From assembly GCF_005576615.1 (NCBI RefSeq), contig NZ_CP040331.1, positions 62,001-126,000 on the forward strand: a DNA stretch of 64,000 nucleotides, given 5' to 3'. The stretch comes from Natrinema versiforme. Its GTDB lineage: Archaea > Halobacteriota > Halobacteria > Halobacteriales > Natrialbaceae. The notes beneath the pieces are model-generated. The model was not told the DNA's origin. It saw nothing but the letters and a program-made list of their open reading frames with translations, and searched no databases. Shown here piece by piece: positions 44,283 through 53,662 of the stretch. Made by a program: the position numbers and the translations under genes. Position 1 is the stretch's first letter; the number at the start of each line of letters is the position of its first letter.

Positions 44283-44930
44283 TTGTCCGTCGACGCACTG
44301 TTCGTTGATCCATTCGCCGTGATGAACACGATTGGGCTCGTCGCGTTCGCGCTGGTTGGTGCGACCAAGGCGATACGCGAGGAGTTCGACATGTTCGGAG
44401 TCACTGTGGTTGGCCTCGCTACGGCATTCGCTGGCGGGATGGCCCGTGACATCCTCGTCAATCGGGTTCCGCTTGCACTCAACTCACCCATCGAGATCGG
44501 TCTCGGCCTGTTCGGTGTTGGACTGGCCATAGGGGTGAGTGCTGCACTCAAGTCAGCCGACACTCATCTAGTGACTTTGCTCTCGGATGCGATCGGGCTC
44601 GCCGCGTTTACCACGACAGGTGCCATCGTCGCAACGCAGGCTGACATCCCGGCCTTCGGCGTTGTCGCAATCGCGACGATCAACGCGGCCGGGGGTGGTG
44701 CTGTCGCGGATATCCTGTTGGATCGCTCGCCGTTTATTCTGCTCGATGACTTCTACGCCAGTTGCGCGGTCCTGGGTGGCAGCACATACTGGATTGTCGC
44801 CACTGCCGGCGGCTCGAATGGAACCGCTGCAGCGGTGTGTGCAGCAGTAGTCGTTGGAACACGAATTGCTGCCCTTATCTACGGCTGGTCGATCCCAACA
44901 GCACAAGTACTGGGGTTAACACGCGAATAG
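44283..44930 (+). CDS. TRIC-type (UPF0126) cation channel family protein
   Basis: 215 residues from TTG 44283, or 202 from ATG 44322. Two repeats of three helices each carry the family signature: VGATKAIREEFDMFGV ... AGGMARDILVNR and DIPAFGVVAIATINAAGGGA, then VADILLDRSP. Members conduct potassium across the membrane as trimers. The TTG follows the kinase stop by 1 nt, implying translational coupling, so the kinase may control it. Confidence 0.85.
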   Translation: MSVDALFVDPFAVMNTIGLVAFALVGATKAIREEFDMFGVTVVGLATAFAGGMARDILVNRVPLALNSPIEIGLGLFGVGLAIGVSAALKSADTHLVTLLSDAIGLAAFTTTGAIVATQADIPAFGVVAIATINAAGGGAVADILLDRSPFILLDDFYASCAVLGGSTYWIVATAGGSNGTAAAVCAAVVVGTRIAALIYGWSIPTAQVLGLTRE

Positions 44931-45138
44931 CACCATTCGTGATTCGTGAACCCAGTATAACTCCGGCAGCGTCTCCCCTATAGAATCAATCGAATGCGGT
45001 ACCCATCTCCAGAGGGAGATTGGTTCGTCGATAGGGTCCTGACGGCGGAGCACCATTATTGCCGAGCGATGATCCAACCAGCCGATAGCGGTAGTTTGAT
45101 GTATCCAAGCGTCCCCTGTGCTGCTACAGTATACACTA

Positions 45139-46143
45139 ATGGACAAAGTTGTACACTACACTGCTCGCGTCTGTGAGGGAGCGGACCTTGATGCCGAGAC
45201 AACTCGGGAGGTGACACACCTCCTCTTCGAGGAGGCAACCGAGACACAGATCGGTGCATTGCTCGCTGCCCTCCGTACGAAGGGTGAAACGGGAGCCGAG
45301 ATTGCGGGGTTCGCGCGGGGGATGTGCGACGTAATGCGGACGATTGACCCCGACCGGTCCCCGCTGGTCGACACCTGTGGGACGGGCGGGGATAACTACG
45401 ATACAATCAATATCTCGACGACGAGCGCAATCGTCGCAGCCGGTGCAGGTGCGGCGGTCGCGAAGCATGGAAATTACTCGGTATCATCATCCTCTGGCAG
45501 TGCCGATGTCCTCCAAGCCGCGGGGGTCGAAATCGATGCCGAACCACGAGAGGTAGAGGCACAGATTGATTCAGACGGGATCGGATTTCTGCTCGCACCA
45601 AAGTTTAATCCGGCGATGAGGCAAGTGATCGGTCCCCGTCAGGAACTCGGTATTCGTACGGTTTTCAACGTCCTCGGCCCGCTAACAAATCCCGCTGGTG
45701 CGGAGGCACAGTTGGTCGGTGTTTACGACCCGGATCTTGTACCAGTCGTTGCTGATGTGCTTGCTCGATTGGCCGTCGACCGTGCTCTGGTCGTACACGG
45801 AGCGGGGCTGGACGAAATTGCTGTACACGACGAAACGATCGTCGCCGAAGTGTCGGGTAGCCGTATCGACCGATATCGAATCGAACCCGAAGATCTCGGT
45901 GTCGAAGCGCACGATATTGAGGCGCTCGCTGGCGGGACGCCCGAAGAAAATGCGGCCGATCTCGAGCGTATCGTCACCGGCGCCAGGGCGGGCGCAAAAC
46001 AAGACGTGATCCTCGCAAACGCGGGGGCGACGATATACGTTGCCGGTCTCGCCGAGTCGCTGGAAGCAGGTGTCGCTCAAGCCCGCACAGCAATTGACTC
46101 AGGCGCCGCAGCCGCCAAGCTTGACGACTTGCGTGCCGATTAG
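45139..46143 (+). CDS. trpD: anthranilate phosphoribosyltransferase
   Basis: 334 residues from ATG 45139. It joins anthranilate and PRPP in tryptophan synthesis. The signature DTCGTGGDNYDTINIST binds phosphoribosyl pyrophosphate, followed by AKHGNYSVSSSSGSADVL. It is alone, without other trp genes, as some haloarchaea have extra TrpD copies. A pheA gene lies 2.6 kb downstream. Confidence 0.94.
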   Translation: MDKVVHYTARVCEGADLDAETTREVTHLLFEEATETQIGALLAALRTKGETGAEIAGFARGMCDVMRTIDPDRSPLVDTCGTGGDNYDTINISTTSAIVAAGAGAAVAKHGNYSVSSSSGSADVLQAAGVEIDAEPREVEAQIDSDGIGFLLAPKFNPAMRQVIGPRQELGIRTVFNVLGPLTNPAGAEAQLVGVYDPDLVPVVADVLARLAVDRALVVHGAGLDEIAVHDETIVAEVSGSRIDRYRIEPEDLGVEAHDIEALAGGTPEENAADLERIVTGARAGAKQDVILANAGATIYVAGLAESLEAGVAQARTAIDSGAAAAKLDDLRAD

Positions 46144-46280
46144 CTACTGTGTGTCTATCTCTCGATCTACAGATGGGAGGTCGTTAACCGCCCTATGTCA
46201 TATACATTCTGAGGCTGTCTGAACATCGTCCCGAACCAGTCGTAAGCGGCAGACCAAACGATCGCCGGAATCCCCGCTGC
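46144..46280. other. intergenic stretch
   Basis: No gene seen; probably older decay of the gene whose 3' end remains at 46281. Confidence 0.3.
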
Positions 46281-46395
46281 CGACTCGGCCACCCGGAAGA
46301 GATCGCCTCTGCGGTGGTGTGGCTCTGTTCCGAGGACACGTCGTATGTGACCCGGCCAGCCACTCCCCGTCGATGGCAGATACTCGATCCAGTAA
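46281..46395 (+). pseudogene. C-terminal remnant of an SDR oxidoreductase
   Basis: RLGHPEEIASAVVWLCSEDT continues SYVT, then one frameshift leads to GQPLPVDGRYSIQ and a stop at 46395. This is the standard SDR ending (HPLGRPEEIA ... VTG ... PVDGG). The remainder of the gene is gone. Confidence 0.7.
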
Positions 46396-46589
46396 CTCCG
46401 CATGTGGGTTCCCGGGACTCCAGACACGACCGGGGTAACGCCGCTTAATCAGTAGTCCACTTGGCCGATGGTATGGGACTGCCCGTGTCCGAAAGTGGAG
46501 AACTCGGAATCATAGTCGTGGGATCGCCTACGATTGAGATTCAAAACATCGTCAGCAGTGTTGACTTTTGACATCAGCTTAACCTCAAC

Positions 46590-46613
46590 GGCTCTGTTGA
46601 AATCCTATTCTTC
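46590..46613 (+). mobile_element. solo IS6-like end
   Basis: GGCTCTGTTGAAATCC then TATTCTTC, resembling the reverse complement of 41301-41324 and of 48555-48578. No transposase remains. Confidence 0.5.
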
Positions 46614-46709
46614 ATATATATTTCAGCGTGAAACACATGCTCACTACACGTGCGAACTGAACACTTCAACTCCAGAAAACACTTACCAGTTGTACCAGAA
46701 GTCGGATTC

Positions 46710-47376
46710 ATGAATCGGCGAACACTTCTTACTTCGATTTCTGTGGGCGCGGCTACAGTCGCTGGTTGTACTGGGAGGGATGAGAACGATGAAACTGGGA
46801 GGAAATATGAGGAGTGTGACCTCAGCATCATTTACTATAGGGAGTTGCCCGAGGATGTCAAGACTGAGGTTGATACTGCCTTCTGAGGGTCAGTACGAGA
46901 GCGACGAGGAGTTGCTCTGGCAGCAGGTTGCTGGACCGGATGTGGAAGCGCTCAAGCGGGGAGAAACGTACTATGCCCCGCAGGTAGACGTTGAAAACGG
47001 TGTTCACACCCTCCAGTTTGAGGAGACAACGCCACAGTATGATTCAACGAAGCATCTTACTGTACCTGACGTGTCTGAAGTACCGCTAAATATCTCGTTC
47101 ACTATCAAAGATACAGAGGGAACAGTTCTGAAAGAGGTGGATCGAACTATCGAGGAGAAAGATAATGACCGGAAAGTGCCGGTTGCTACCGAACTTGGAA
47201 CATATCTGGTAGAGGTTACAGTTGAAGGCTGGGGAACCGTCACTGAGTCGGTGACACTTGAATATACTACTCACCAAGTTTTGTTGAATACCCAAGAAAA
47301 CGACGAAGCAGAATCATCGTTTTCCGTATCCATAACTCAAAATCCAGCCACCACCCCGGCCAAATGTCAATGGTGA
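46710..47376 (+). pseudogene. frameshifted lipoprotein gene
   Basis: From ATG 46710 the frame gives MNRRTLLTSISVGAATVAGC, a signal with lipobox cysteine, then about 40 residues ending in VDTAF and a TGA at 46882-46884. One base out of frame the protein continues EGQYESDEELLWQQVAGPDV to 47376 and contains beta-strand-rich repeats ending in a long extracellular domain. A single extra T near 46882 explains the break. Low G+C. Family unknown. Confidence 0.7.
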
Positions 47377-47454
47377 AATTCTATGGCGGGGAGAGAATAC
47401 CACTCAAATGATTAAGATGCGTGCTTGGCCTTTACTTACCGTAGCAAATGATTA

Positions 47455-47512
47455 TTCCAGCGGTGTGGTGCCGTGGGATCCCGCGTCTTCAGGCGCGAGA
47501 GGATGTCAACTG
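47455..47512 (+). mobile_element. 3' end relic of a TnpB/IS200-IS605-type element
   Basis: The frame reads SSGVVPWDPASSGARGCQLN, and the DNA holds a GCGTC-TTCA-GGCGC hairpin. This ending, with hairpin inside the last codons, is typical of haloarchaeal TnpB genes and their omega-RNA region. Nothing of the catalytic part remains. It abuts an IS6-like end. Confidence 0.5.
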
Positions 47513-47535
47513 AACAGCACCGTTTCAACAGAACC
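47510..47535 (-). mobile_element. solo IS6-like end
   Basis: CTGAACAGCACCGTTTCAAC then AGAACC; its reverse complement starts GGTTCTGTTGAAACGGTGC, the form I recall for haloarchaeal IS6 ends. Confidence 0.5.
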
Positions 47536-47621
47536 GATCTATGTGAATATTTTGGCGCATAGTGATCCCATAGAGAGACCACCACCTATTTCGTATATAA
47601 ATGCTTATTCTCCACGTAGGC

Positions 47622-48182
47622 ATGATTACTTCAGAACACTCTCCAACGATAGAGAACGTCGTCGCTTCAACTGGGGTGGATCGAGAACTCAACCTCGATG
47701 CGGTCGCTGAAGACCTCGACGGAACGGACTATGACCAAGAGAAGTTCCCCGGGGCAGTTTACCGGACCCAAAACCCGAAATCCGCCGCATTGATCTTCCG
47801 GTCGGGCAAAATCGTCTGCACAGGTGCGAAAAGCACCGACGACGTCTACAAAAGTCTCGACATTGTATTCGATGAACTCCGTGACCTAGGTATCGACGTT
47901 CCGTCTAATCCAGAGATCACCATCCAAAATATCGTTTCGAGTGGCGACCTCGGATCTACAGTCAATCTAAACGCTATCGCCATCGGCTTCGGTCTCGAAA
48001 ACATCGAATACGAACCCGAGCAATTCCCGGGCTTGGTCTATCGCATGGACGACCCCAGCGTGGTCACCCTTATCTTCGCTAGCGGCAAAGTCGTCGTCAC
48101 AGGAGCAAAAGAACCGGCGGACGCTGGCCGCGCACTCGACGTTATCTCGTCACGTCTCGATGAACTCGGCCTGTTAGACTGA
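47622..48182 (+). CDS. tbp: TATA-box-binding protein (TBP paralogue)
   Basis: 186 residues from ATG 47622 (MITSEHSPTIENVVAST); an ATG seven codons upstream is less consistent with the family. Two direct repeats of the saddle are clear: SAALIFRSGKIVCTGAKS and VVTLIFASGKVVVTGAKE. It binds TATA boxes and recruits TFB. As an extra copy in an accessory, low-G+C area it may serve a special gene set, as the TFB at 33774 may. Confidence 0.95.
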   Translation: MITSEHSPTIENVVASTGVDRELNLDAVAEDLDGTDYDQEKFPGAVYRTQNPKSAALIFRSGKIVCTGAKSTDDVYKSLDIVFDELRDLGIDVPSNPEITIQNIVSSGDLGSTVNLNAIAIGFGLENIEYEPEQFPGLVYRMDDPSVVTLIFASGKVVVTGAKEPADAGRALDVISSRLDELGLLD

Positions 48183-48695
48183 CTGATCTCGATCCACTTC
48201 CGTTCGTCAGTTGCCGCAGTTGTTTAGATAACGTCACTTTGCTTTGCACGTTGAGGGAAGTCACAATTTGAATGGTCGAAAAGGGCAAACGAAGCGCCGT
48301 TAGACAGGTATTCCAGAGCTAGTTAAATATCAGCTCACTTCGCTGGAGTACTGACGACAGGAAACGCAGTAACTGACCACGATCACCAAGTTTGCGGACT
48401 GTACTGAGCAATTCAGCCACCCAAATCTGTCCCCTCTGTGAGAGATACAAGTCTTCCATTCAGCATGGTTCCACCAACATCACCGGCATCTGATAGAAGT
48501 ATCGACGTTAGATTCGCACGTAGAGTGAACAGTAGTTTCATAAGATTATATAGCTAAAGAAGAGGATTTCATCAGAGCAAGCAGGTTGTGTACTAGCGTC
48601 TCGGTCATCCCGTCGAATTGAGCGAATCGAATAGTATTAAATTACACCCATCAAGCGACAAATTCCGAGATGGCGGGTCAGAAGGACGTGATCCC
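48183..48695. other. AT-rich intergenic region with an insertion-sequence end
   Basis: No gene is visible. AGAAGAGGATTTCATCAGAGC at 48557-48577 resembles, as a variant, the IS6-like ends at 41301 and 46590. Confidence 0.4.
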
Positions 48696-48711
48696 ATGTA
48701 CATATGTACAT
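48696..48711. promoter_or_regulatory. TGTACA palindrome before pheA
   Basis: ATGTACATATGTACAT is a 16-bp perfect palindrome, holding two TGTACA boxes, 29 nt before the pheA start. TGTACA is the box of the archaeal tryptophan regulator TrpY, so aromatic amino-acid control is a reasonable guess. Confidence 0.6.
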
Positions 48712-48740
48712 CTACAGTCTTGAGTTAGGTAGAGACCGCA

Positions 48741-49529
48741 ATGAAAGTCGCACTACTCGGTCCTGAAGGGACTTATACCCAGCAAGCAGCAGATGAATTT
48801 TTCTCCGACTACGACTACACACCGATCTTTTATTCGACAATCACAGACATCTTTGACTCAGACATCGAGACGGCGATCATCCCCTTCGAGAACTCCCTCG
48901 GCGGCGGCGTCGAAGGAATGATCGACCTACTCTGGGAGCGAAATATGACAATCACTGGGGAGCAGGTCCTCGAGATCAATCACTGTCTGCTCTCTAGAGA
49001 GAGTGACCTCGAGGCGATTGAACGAGTTCTCTCTCATCCACAGGCACTGACTCAGTGTGAATCGCTCATTCAAGAACACGGCTGGGAGACTGTCGAAGCC
49101 CCTTCGACTGCGAAAGCAGCTAACGAGGTCGGACCAAACGAGGCCGCGCTTGCATCGGCGCTTGCTGGAACCATTCACGGTCTGAACGTCCTCGGGGAAG
49201 GCGTCCAGGACACGAAATCAAATGCTACCCGATTCCTGATCCTGAATGGACCGATGAACGAAGAAGCTGACAAGACGTCACTGACACTTGACCCAAGTGA
49301 AGATCGCCCAGGCTTGCTCCACAGCATTCTCGGCTGTTTCAGTGGGCATGAAATTAACCTCTCATACATTCAATCACGGCCAACGAAACGCGAACTCGGT
49401 GACTATTACTTCTACATTGAGGCGGAAACTAATCAGGGGAGCGACACGTTCGAGAAGGCCCATCAGTGTCTAGAGACGTACGCTGCAGTGGATATCTTAG
49501 GTTCGTATCGAAGTGCGAACCATCTATAG
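48741..49529 (+). CDS. pheA: prephenate dehydratase
   Basis: 262 residues. It converts prephenate to phenylpyruvate in phenylalanine synthesis. The catalytic domain starts MKVALLGPEGTYTQQAADEF with IIPFENSLGGGVEG, then NATRFLIL, and a C-terminal ACT domain (from about 180, RPGLLHSILGCFSGHEINLS) senses phenylalanine, including the ESRP-like IQSRPTKRELGDYYFYIE. No chorismate mutase domain is fused. Confidence 0.95.
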   Translation: MKVALLGPEGTYTQQAADEFFSDYDYTPIFYSTITDIFDSDIETAIIPFENSLGGGVEGMIDLLWERNMTITGEQVLEINHCLLSRESDLEAIERVLSHPQALTQCESLIQEHGWETVEAPSTAKAANEVGPNEAALASALAGTIHGLNVLGEGVQDTKSNATRFLILNGPMNEEADKTSLTLDPSEDRPGLLHSILGCFSGHEINLSYIQSRPTKRELGDYYFYIEAETNQGSDTFEKAHQCLETYAAVDILGSYRSANHL

Positions 49530-49664
49530 CAGAGTTAGAAGCTCGTCTCGAATCTCACTCTCTGCTAAACTGCAGTCAGCTTGACTGCTAGATCTGCCAG
49601 CATATTTCTTATACTTACCGATTCGGGGAGTAAAGCAAGAATTCAGATCATTTCCGATCTCGAT

Positions 49665-49852
49665 TTAGTCGATGTATTGTGATTCCCATTCACGGCGTTC
49701 CTCGATTATTTGCTCTCCCTCGTCTGTAATCGCGTAATAGTTTATGCGTAGGATATCCGTTCGGTCCTCCCCGAGGACGTCTGCGAGGGCGTCGGTCCGG
49801 TCGATGAGTCGGTGGGCGCCCGGAACTGGACGCGCTTTTTGTCGCTACTCAT
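49665..49852 (-). pseudogene. frameshifted ribbon-helix-helix regulator joined to a wHTH tail
   Basis: The frame from 49852 starts MSSDKKRVQFRAP, a haloarchaeal RHH start, then a frameshift leads to RLIDRTDALADVLGEDRTDI, the RHH helices. The frame continues RINYYAITDEGEQIIEERRE to a stop at 49665, which looks like the end of a winged-helix (PadR-like) protein. Two decayed regulator genes appear fused. Confidence 0.6.
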
Positions 49853-50096
49853 TATGTGTACATTGTGAGCTACGCTCGCCTCATGTCGACGACCGATCGG
49901 CCGATTGTCAGTCAGACACAGTATCAGTACCCACAAAGCGTCTCTGCTCACTCGGACTGAAGCCGCAGTTTCATCCTGACCGGTAGTAATTGACGGTAGT
50001 TCTGACCAAAGATCGAGCAGAGTCGTCGCTGTCGGTGGCGGTCAGCCGCCGACGCGACGGCGTTGCCACTCGCAGGAAGGCTGGCTCGGTCGGGCG

Positions 50097-50300
50097 TTAG
50101 CGGTGGAACCGATCGTCCGGTGGCCGATTTGCAGGGACGGCCCGAGGCACCGCGAGGGCCGTCCATGCTGCTCGGCACAGCATCTTGATGAACTCCTTGA
50201 ACGACCACGACCAGAGGCGACGCCCGCCACGGCGGGGCGTCGCCACGTATTCCCAATGCAGATACCGCCAAGCGTTCTGTAAATCCGCCGCCCCGAACGG
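50097..50300 (-). mobile_element. C-terminal remnant of a DDE transposase
   Basis: The frame reads LQNAWRYLHWEYVATPRRGG and then RRLWSWSFKEFIKMLCRAAW, ending RAVPANRPPDDRFHR. I recall this as the conserved end of a large haloarchaeal transposase family (probably ISH3-like). Only the last 60 residues remain. The surrounding 49853-50542 has no other gene. Confidence 0.6.
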
Positions 50301-50542
50301 TGATGGATCCGCTTCGATCACCAACAGCACTTTTAGCCAACGTCACCACTTTCCCAGTGAATCGGGAAATTTTAAATATGAACCATCCGCCGTTTCCCGT
50401 CTCAGTTTTCTAGTTCTGATGGATCAAGTCGGTACTGTATCATGAGTTCCCAGAACCAACTGATTTGACTTCGGTAGCGACGAACAATGCAGCGAATAGT
50501 CCGAACGTCCGGTTTCGAACGAGGGAAAGCGAAACGTCCATG

Positions 50543-53011
50543 CTACATGAGGTAGAACAGCGGGAAGAGAATTACCCAAACGATATCGACGAAGTGCCAG
50601 TAGAGCCCGAAGAACTCCACCGGACGGTTGTCCTCAAGGTAAGCGTCGATGCTCACGATTCGGTAGATCATGAACGCTGCGATGAGTAGGCCAAAGATGA
50701 CGTGCAGCGCGTGTAATCCGGTCGTCACGAAGTACAGCGAGTATTGGAGTTCGGTGAACCAGTAAATACCGTGAGCGAACTCCTGGCTCCACTCGTAGCC
50801 CTTGATGGCGAGGAACGTGAGTCCGAGCAGCAGCGTGACCCCCATCGACGCCAGCAGCCCGCGCTTGTTTTCGCGTTCGGCCATCACCAGACCGAGGATG
50901 ACCGTGAAACTCGAGGTCAACAGGACGTAAGTATTGATGAGCCCGATCGTCGACGACGGCGGCACGGTCTCGAAGTTACCCCAACCAGCGTGGAGCCGCA
51001 TGAACACGTATGCCCCGATGACGGCACCGAAGACGACGACGTCCGAAGCCAAGAAGAACCAGATACCGGTCTTCGTCGTGCCGACCCCTTCGAACGGCCA
51101 GCGCTCGGCGATGGCCATCTCGGGTGCATTGAACTCCTCACGCCCGTACTGGAACAGCGCGATCCCCAAGATGCCGACGCCGACGAGCGAGATTATTGGA
51201 TAGAGAATACTCTCCGATCCAGCGGCCGTACCGGGGAGCTCCGCCCCGCGTGCGGTCGCGAAGTCGGCGACGTAGGGAGTCAGTCCCGACAGCCCGAGGA
51301 ACATGACAAACATACCGAGCCCGATCCCGAACGGCCAGATACTCGCGTGATCTTCGTGGTCAGCCTCAAGCGACTCAGCCTCACCGGTTCGCTCATGGGC
51401 GACCGCACCGCCGTCGGCCGCCGTCGCATCGTCGACGAACTCGAGTTCCCCGCTCGCATAGCTGGGCCGGTTCGGCCAGTTCTCGAGCGGCGGCGGCGAG
51501 GGAATCGCCCACTCGGCGGTCCGCGAGTATGCCCATGGGTTATCGGGCGCATCGGGCCCCGAGATAAAACTCTTCGCGAGTGTGATGAAAACGAGCAGAA
51601 CCCCCGTACCGATGACGAAGGCCCCGACGGTCGCCAGTTGGTGATAGAGTTCCGTCCCCTCGGGATAGTGGAAGACACGCCTTGGTGTCTCCCATGCGAG
51701 GAACATCGGGAAGTACAGCAGATTGAAGCCGAGGAAGTAGACGGCAAAGCTGAGCTTTCCGAGCCGTTCATCGTACATTTTGCCGGAGATCTTTGGCCAC
51801 CAGTAGTAGAGGCCGCCGATCAGTGCGGTAACGCCCGCCACCATCACGTAGTGGAAGTGTGCGACCACCCAGTAGGTGCCCCGGAACTCGTAGTCGAGGA
51901 CCACTGCACCGAGGAAGACGCCCGTGATGCCGCCGATGATAAACAGGATAAGTGCGCCAAGAGTGAACAGGAACGGCGTCGTAAAGCGCACGCGGCCCTT
52001 GACCATCGTGTAGATCAGCGCGAAGACTATCAAGTCGAAGGGTAACGAGATACCGATCGTCGTCGCCATGAACAGCGTCTTGATCGGGAGATTGATCGTC
52101 GTCAGAAACATGTGGTGCATCCAGACCAAGAAGGACTGCACCGCGACAAGCACCATCGCAATGATAACCCACTTTCGGCCGACGATCCGTCGGCCAGTAA
52201 ACGTTTGGAACGTCTCGAGCATGATTCCTAACGCGGGGAAGAAGACGATGTAGACCTCCGGATGGCCGAAGAACCAGAACAGGTGGGCCCACAACAGGCT
52301 CGAGCCCTGGTCAGTGGCGAAGTACTGTGTGAGCAGGAGGCGGTCGGTCAACATGAGGATCAGTGCGGCCAGCAGTGCCGCGAACGCGAATAGCATCATC
52401 CAGACGGTTAGGAGGATCCCCCACGTGACCAGCGGCATGTTCCACAGACCGAGGCCCTCAGCACGACAGCGGTGGATCGTCGTCAGGAAATTCACCGTAC
52501 TGAGGGTGGTTGACATGACGAACAGGGTCAACGCGAGGATCGTCGTATTGCCGCCCATCGTCAGCGTATAGCCGGGGTTGTAGATCGGCACGTTCAGCGG
52601 CGCGTACATGTACCAACCGTTGGCCCACGTCGTCCCCTGGAAGAACGAGAGCAAGACGAGAAGCCCCGAAAAGAGGAAGAACCAGTAACTCAGCGCGTTC
52701 AGGCGCGGAAACGCCATGTCCGTCGACCCGATCTGGAGCGGAACGATGTAGTTCCCGAAGCCGAATCCGAGCGGCGAGATGAACCAGAACACCATCAACA
52801 GCCCGTGGATCGAGACTGACTGATTGTACTCGGTGTTGGTGAGGAGTCCAGTGCCGCCGAACTCCCAGAGGTGAGCGCGGAACAGCAGTGCGAGGACGCC
52901 GCCGGCGACGAGGAAAAACAGCGCCGTCGCGATGTACAGAATTCCGACGTCCTTGTGGTTGGTTGTTACCAGCCACCGCTTGATACTTGTTTGTGGCGGG
53001 AGCTCGCTCAT
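50543..53011 (-). CDS. coxAC: cytochrome c oxidase subunit I/III fusion
   Basis: 822 residues. Residues 1-560 are the haem-copper oxidase subunit I: haem ligand in SIHGLLMVFWF, HPEVY with the copper histidine and cross-linked tyrosine, MHHMF and the haem pair AHFHYVMV. A charged linker (about 510-575) leads to subunit III (about 580-822; GIWFFLASDVVVFGAVIGAY, GLHALHVIFG, YWHFVDIVWV). It reduces oxygen and pumps protons in the membrane. No other oxidase subunit lies in the window. Confidence 0.94.
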   Translation of the reverse strand: MSELPPQTSIKRWLVTTNHKDVGILYIATALFFLVAGGVLALLFRAHLWEFGGTGLLTNTEYNQSVSIHGLLMVFWFISPLGFGFGNYIVPLQIGSTDMAFPRLNALSYWFFLFSGLLVLLSFFQGTTWANGWYMYAPLNVPIYNPGYTLTMGGNTTILALTLFVMSTTLSTVNFLTTIHRCRAEGLGLWNMPLVTWGILLTVWMMLFAFAALLAALILMLTDRLLLTQYFATDQGSSLLWAHLFWFFGHPEVYIVFFPALGIMLETFQTFTGRRIVGRKWVIIAMVLVAVQSFLVWMHHMFLTTINLPIKTLFMATTIGISLPFDLIVFALIYTMVKGRVRFTTPFLFTLGALILFIIGGITGVFLGAVVLDYEFRGTYWVVAHFHYVMVAGVTALIGGLYYWWPKISGKMYDERLGKLSFAVYFLGFNLLYFPMFLAWETPRRVFHYPEGTELYHQLATVGAFVIGTGVLLVFITLAKSFISGPDAPDNPWAYSRTAEWAIPSPPPLENWPNRPSYASGELEFVDDATAADGGAVAHERTGEAESLEADHEDHASIWPFGIGLGMFVMFLGLSGLTPYVADFATARGAELPGTAAGSESILYPIISLVGVGILGIALFQYGREEFNAPEMAIAERWPFEGVGTTKTGIWFFLASDVVVFGAVIGAYVFMRLHAGWGNFETVPPSSTIGLINTYVLLTSSFTVILGLVMAERENKRGLLASMGVTLLLGLTFLAIKGYEWSQEFAHGIYWFTELQYSLYFVTTGLHALHVIFGLLIAAFMIYRIVSIDAYLEDNRPVEFFGLYWHFVDIVWVILFPLFYLM

Positions 53012-53287
53012 GGAGCACCACCTCCTGACCGGTGTCTCGAGTCGACACCGGTTTGGAGCGTGGTGGGGTCGGTTTCGGCCGCAAAGCTACGGTAGAAACG
53101 GCTTTCGGAACGCGAGATAAGATTCATAGTCAACACTTCCCACTACGATTAAGCACATTATGATATCCGGTGCACTTGCAAGCAATATTTCTCGTGTTTT
53201 GGCCCGGCCGCGATTGAATTTGACTCCATGGAAATCCCGCTAGTATACCTAGGGTGTGAAGTATGTCTTGGAGCCACGAATGTCGTT
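53012..53287. other. intergenic region upstream of coxAC
   Basis: No gene seen. Presumably holds the coxAC promoter on the minus strand. Confidence 0.35.
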
Positions 53288-53662
53288 CTATAACATGCAC
53301 CCTATGTATGGGAAGGTGACGGACCTCAGATGCGACGAAACAGGAGAATTGGGATCGCAGCCCGGCCGATCGAGATTGGCAGCGAACTCCGTATCACCCA
53401 GCCACCTGAAGACATCTGGGTCCATACGTCGCCCCGGCATTATTGACGTGTACATCGCAGGATAGTGTCGCTCGAACTCATCGCTTTTCTCCAGCGACGG
53501 TCCTGCCTCAAGTCGCACTATGTCGATCCGTCGACCGCGGATCCGATAAGCGCCAGCCCGACAGATCGGACAATGTCGATCCTCTCGGATGGCGTCGACG
53601 TGATCGCATGCCGCGCTGTGGACGACCACCAGCTCGGCCGAGCGGCATCGATACTCAACCAT
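53288..53662 (-). CDS. doubtful small protein with one zinc-finger motif
   Basis: 124 codons from ATG 53662. Early residues include CRSAELVVVHSAACDHVDAI and CPIC, which look like a worn zinc finger, while the C-terminal half lacks any pattern. Its ATG overlaps the stop of the preceding broken frame. It may be a decayed gene. Confidence 0.3.
   Translation of the reverse strand: MVEYRCRSAELVVVHSAACDHVDAIREDRHCPICRAGAYRIRGRRIDIVRLEAGPSLEKSDEFERHYPAMYTSIMPGRRMDPDVFRWLGDTEFAANLDRPGCDPNSPVSSHLRSVTFPYIGCML

Noticed and set aside
46167-46427. An 86-codon minus-strand frame
   Set aside because: The opposite strand encodes the recognisable SDR C-terminus, so this is its shadow.
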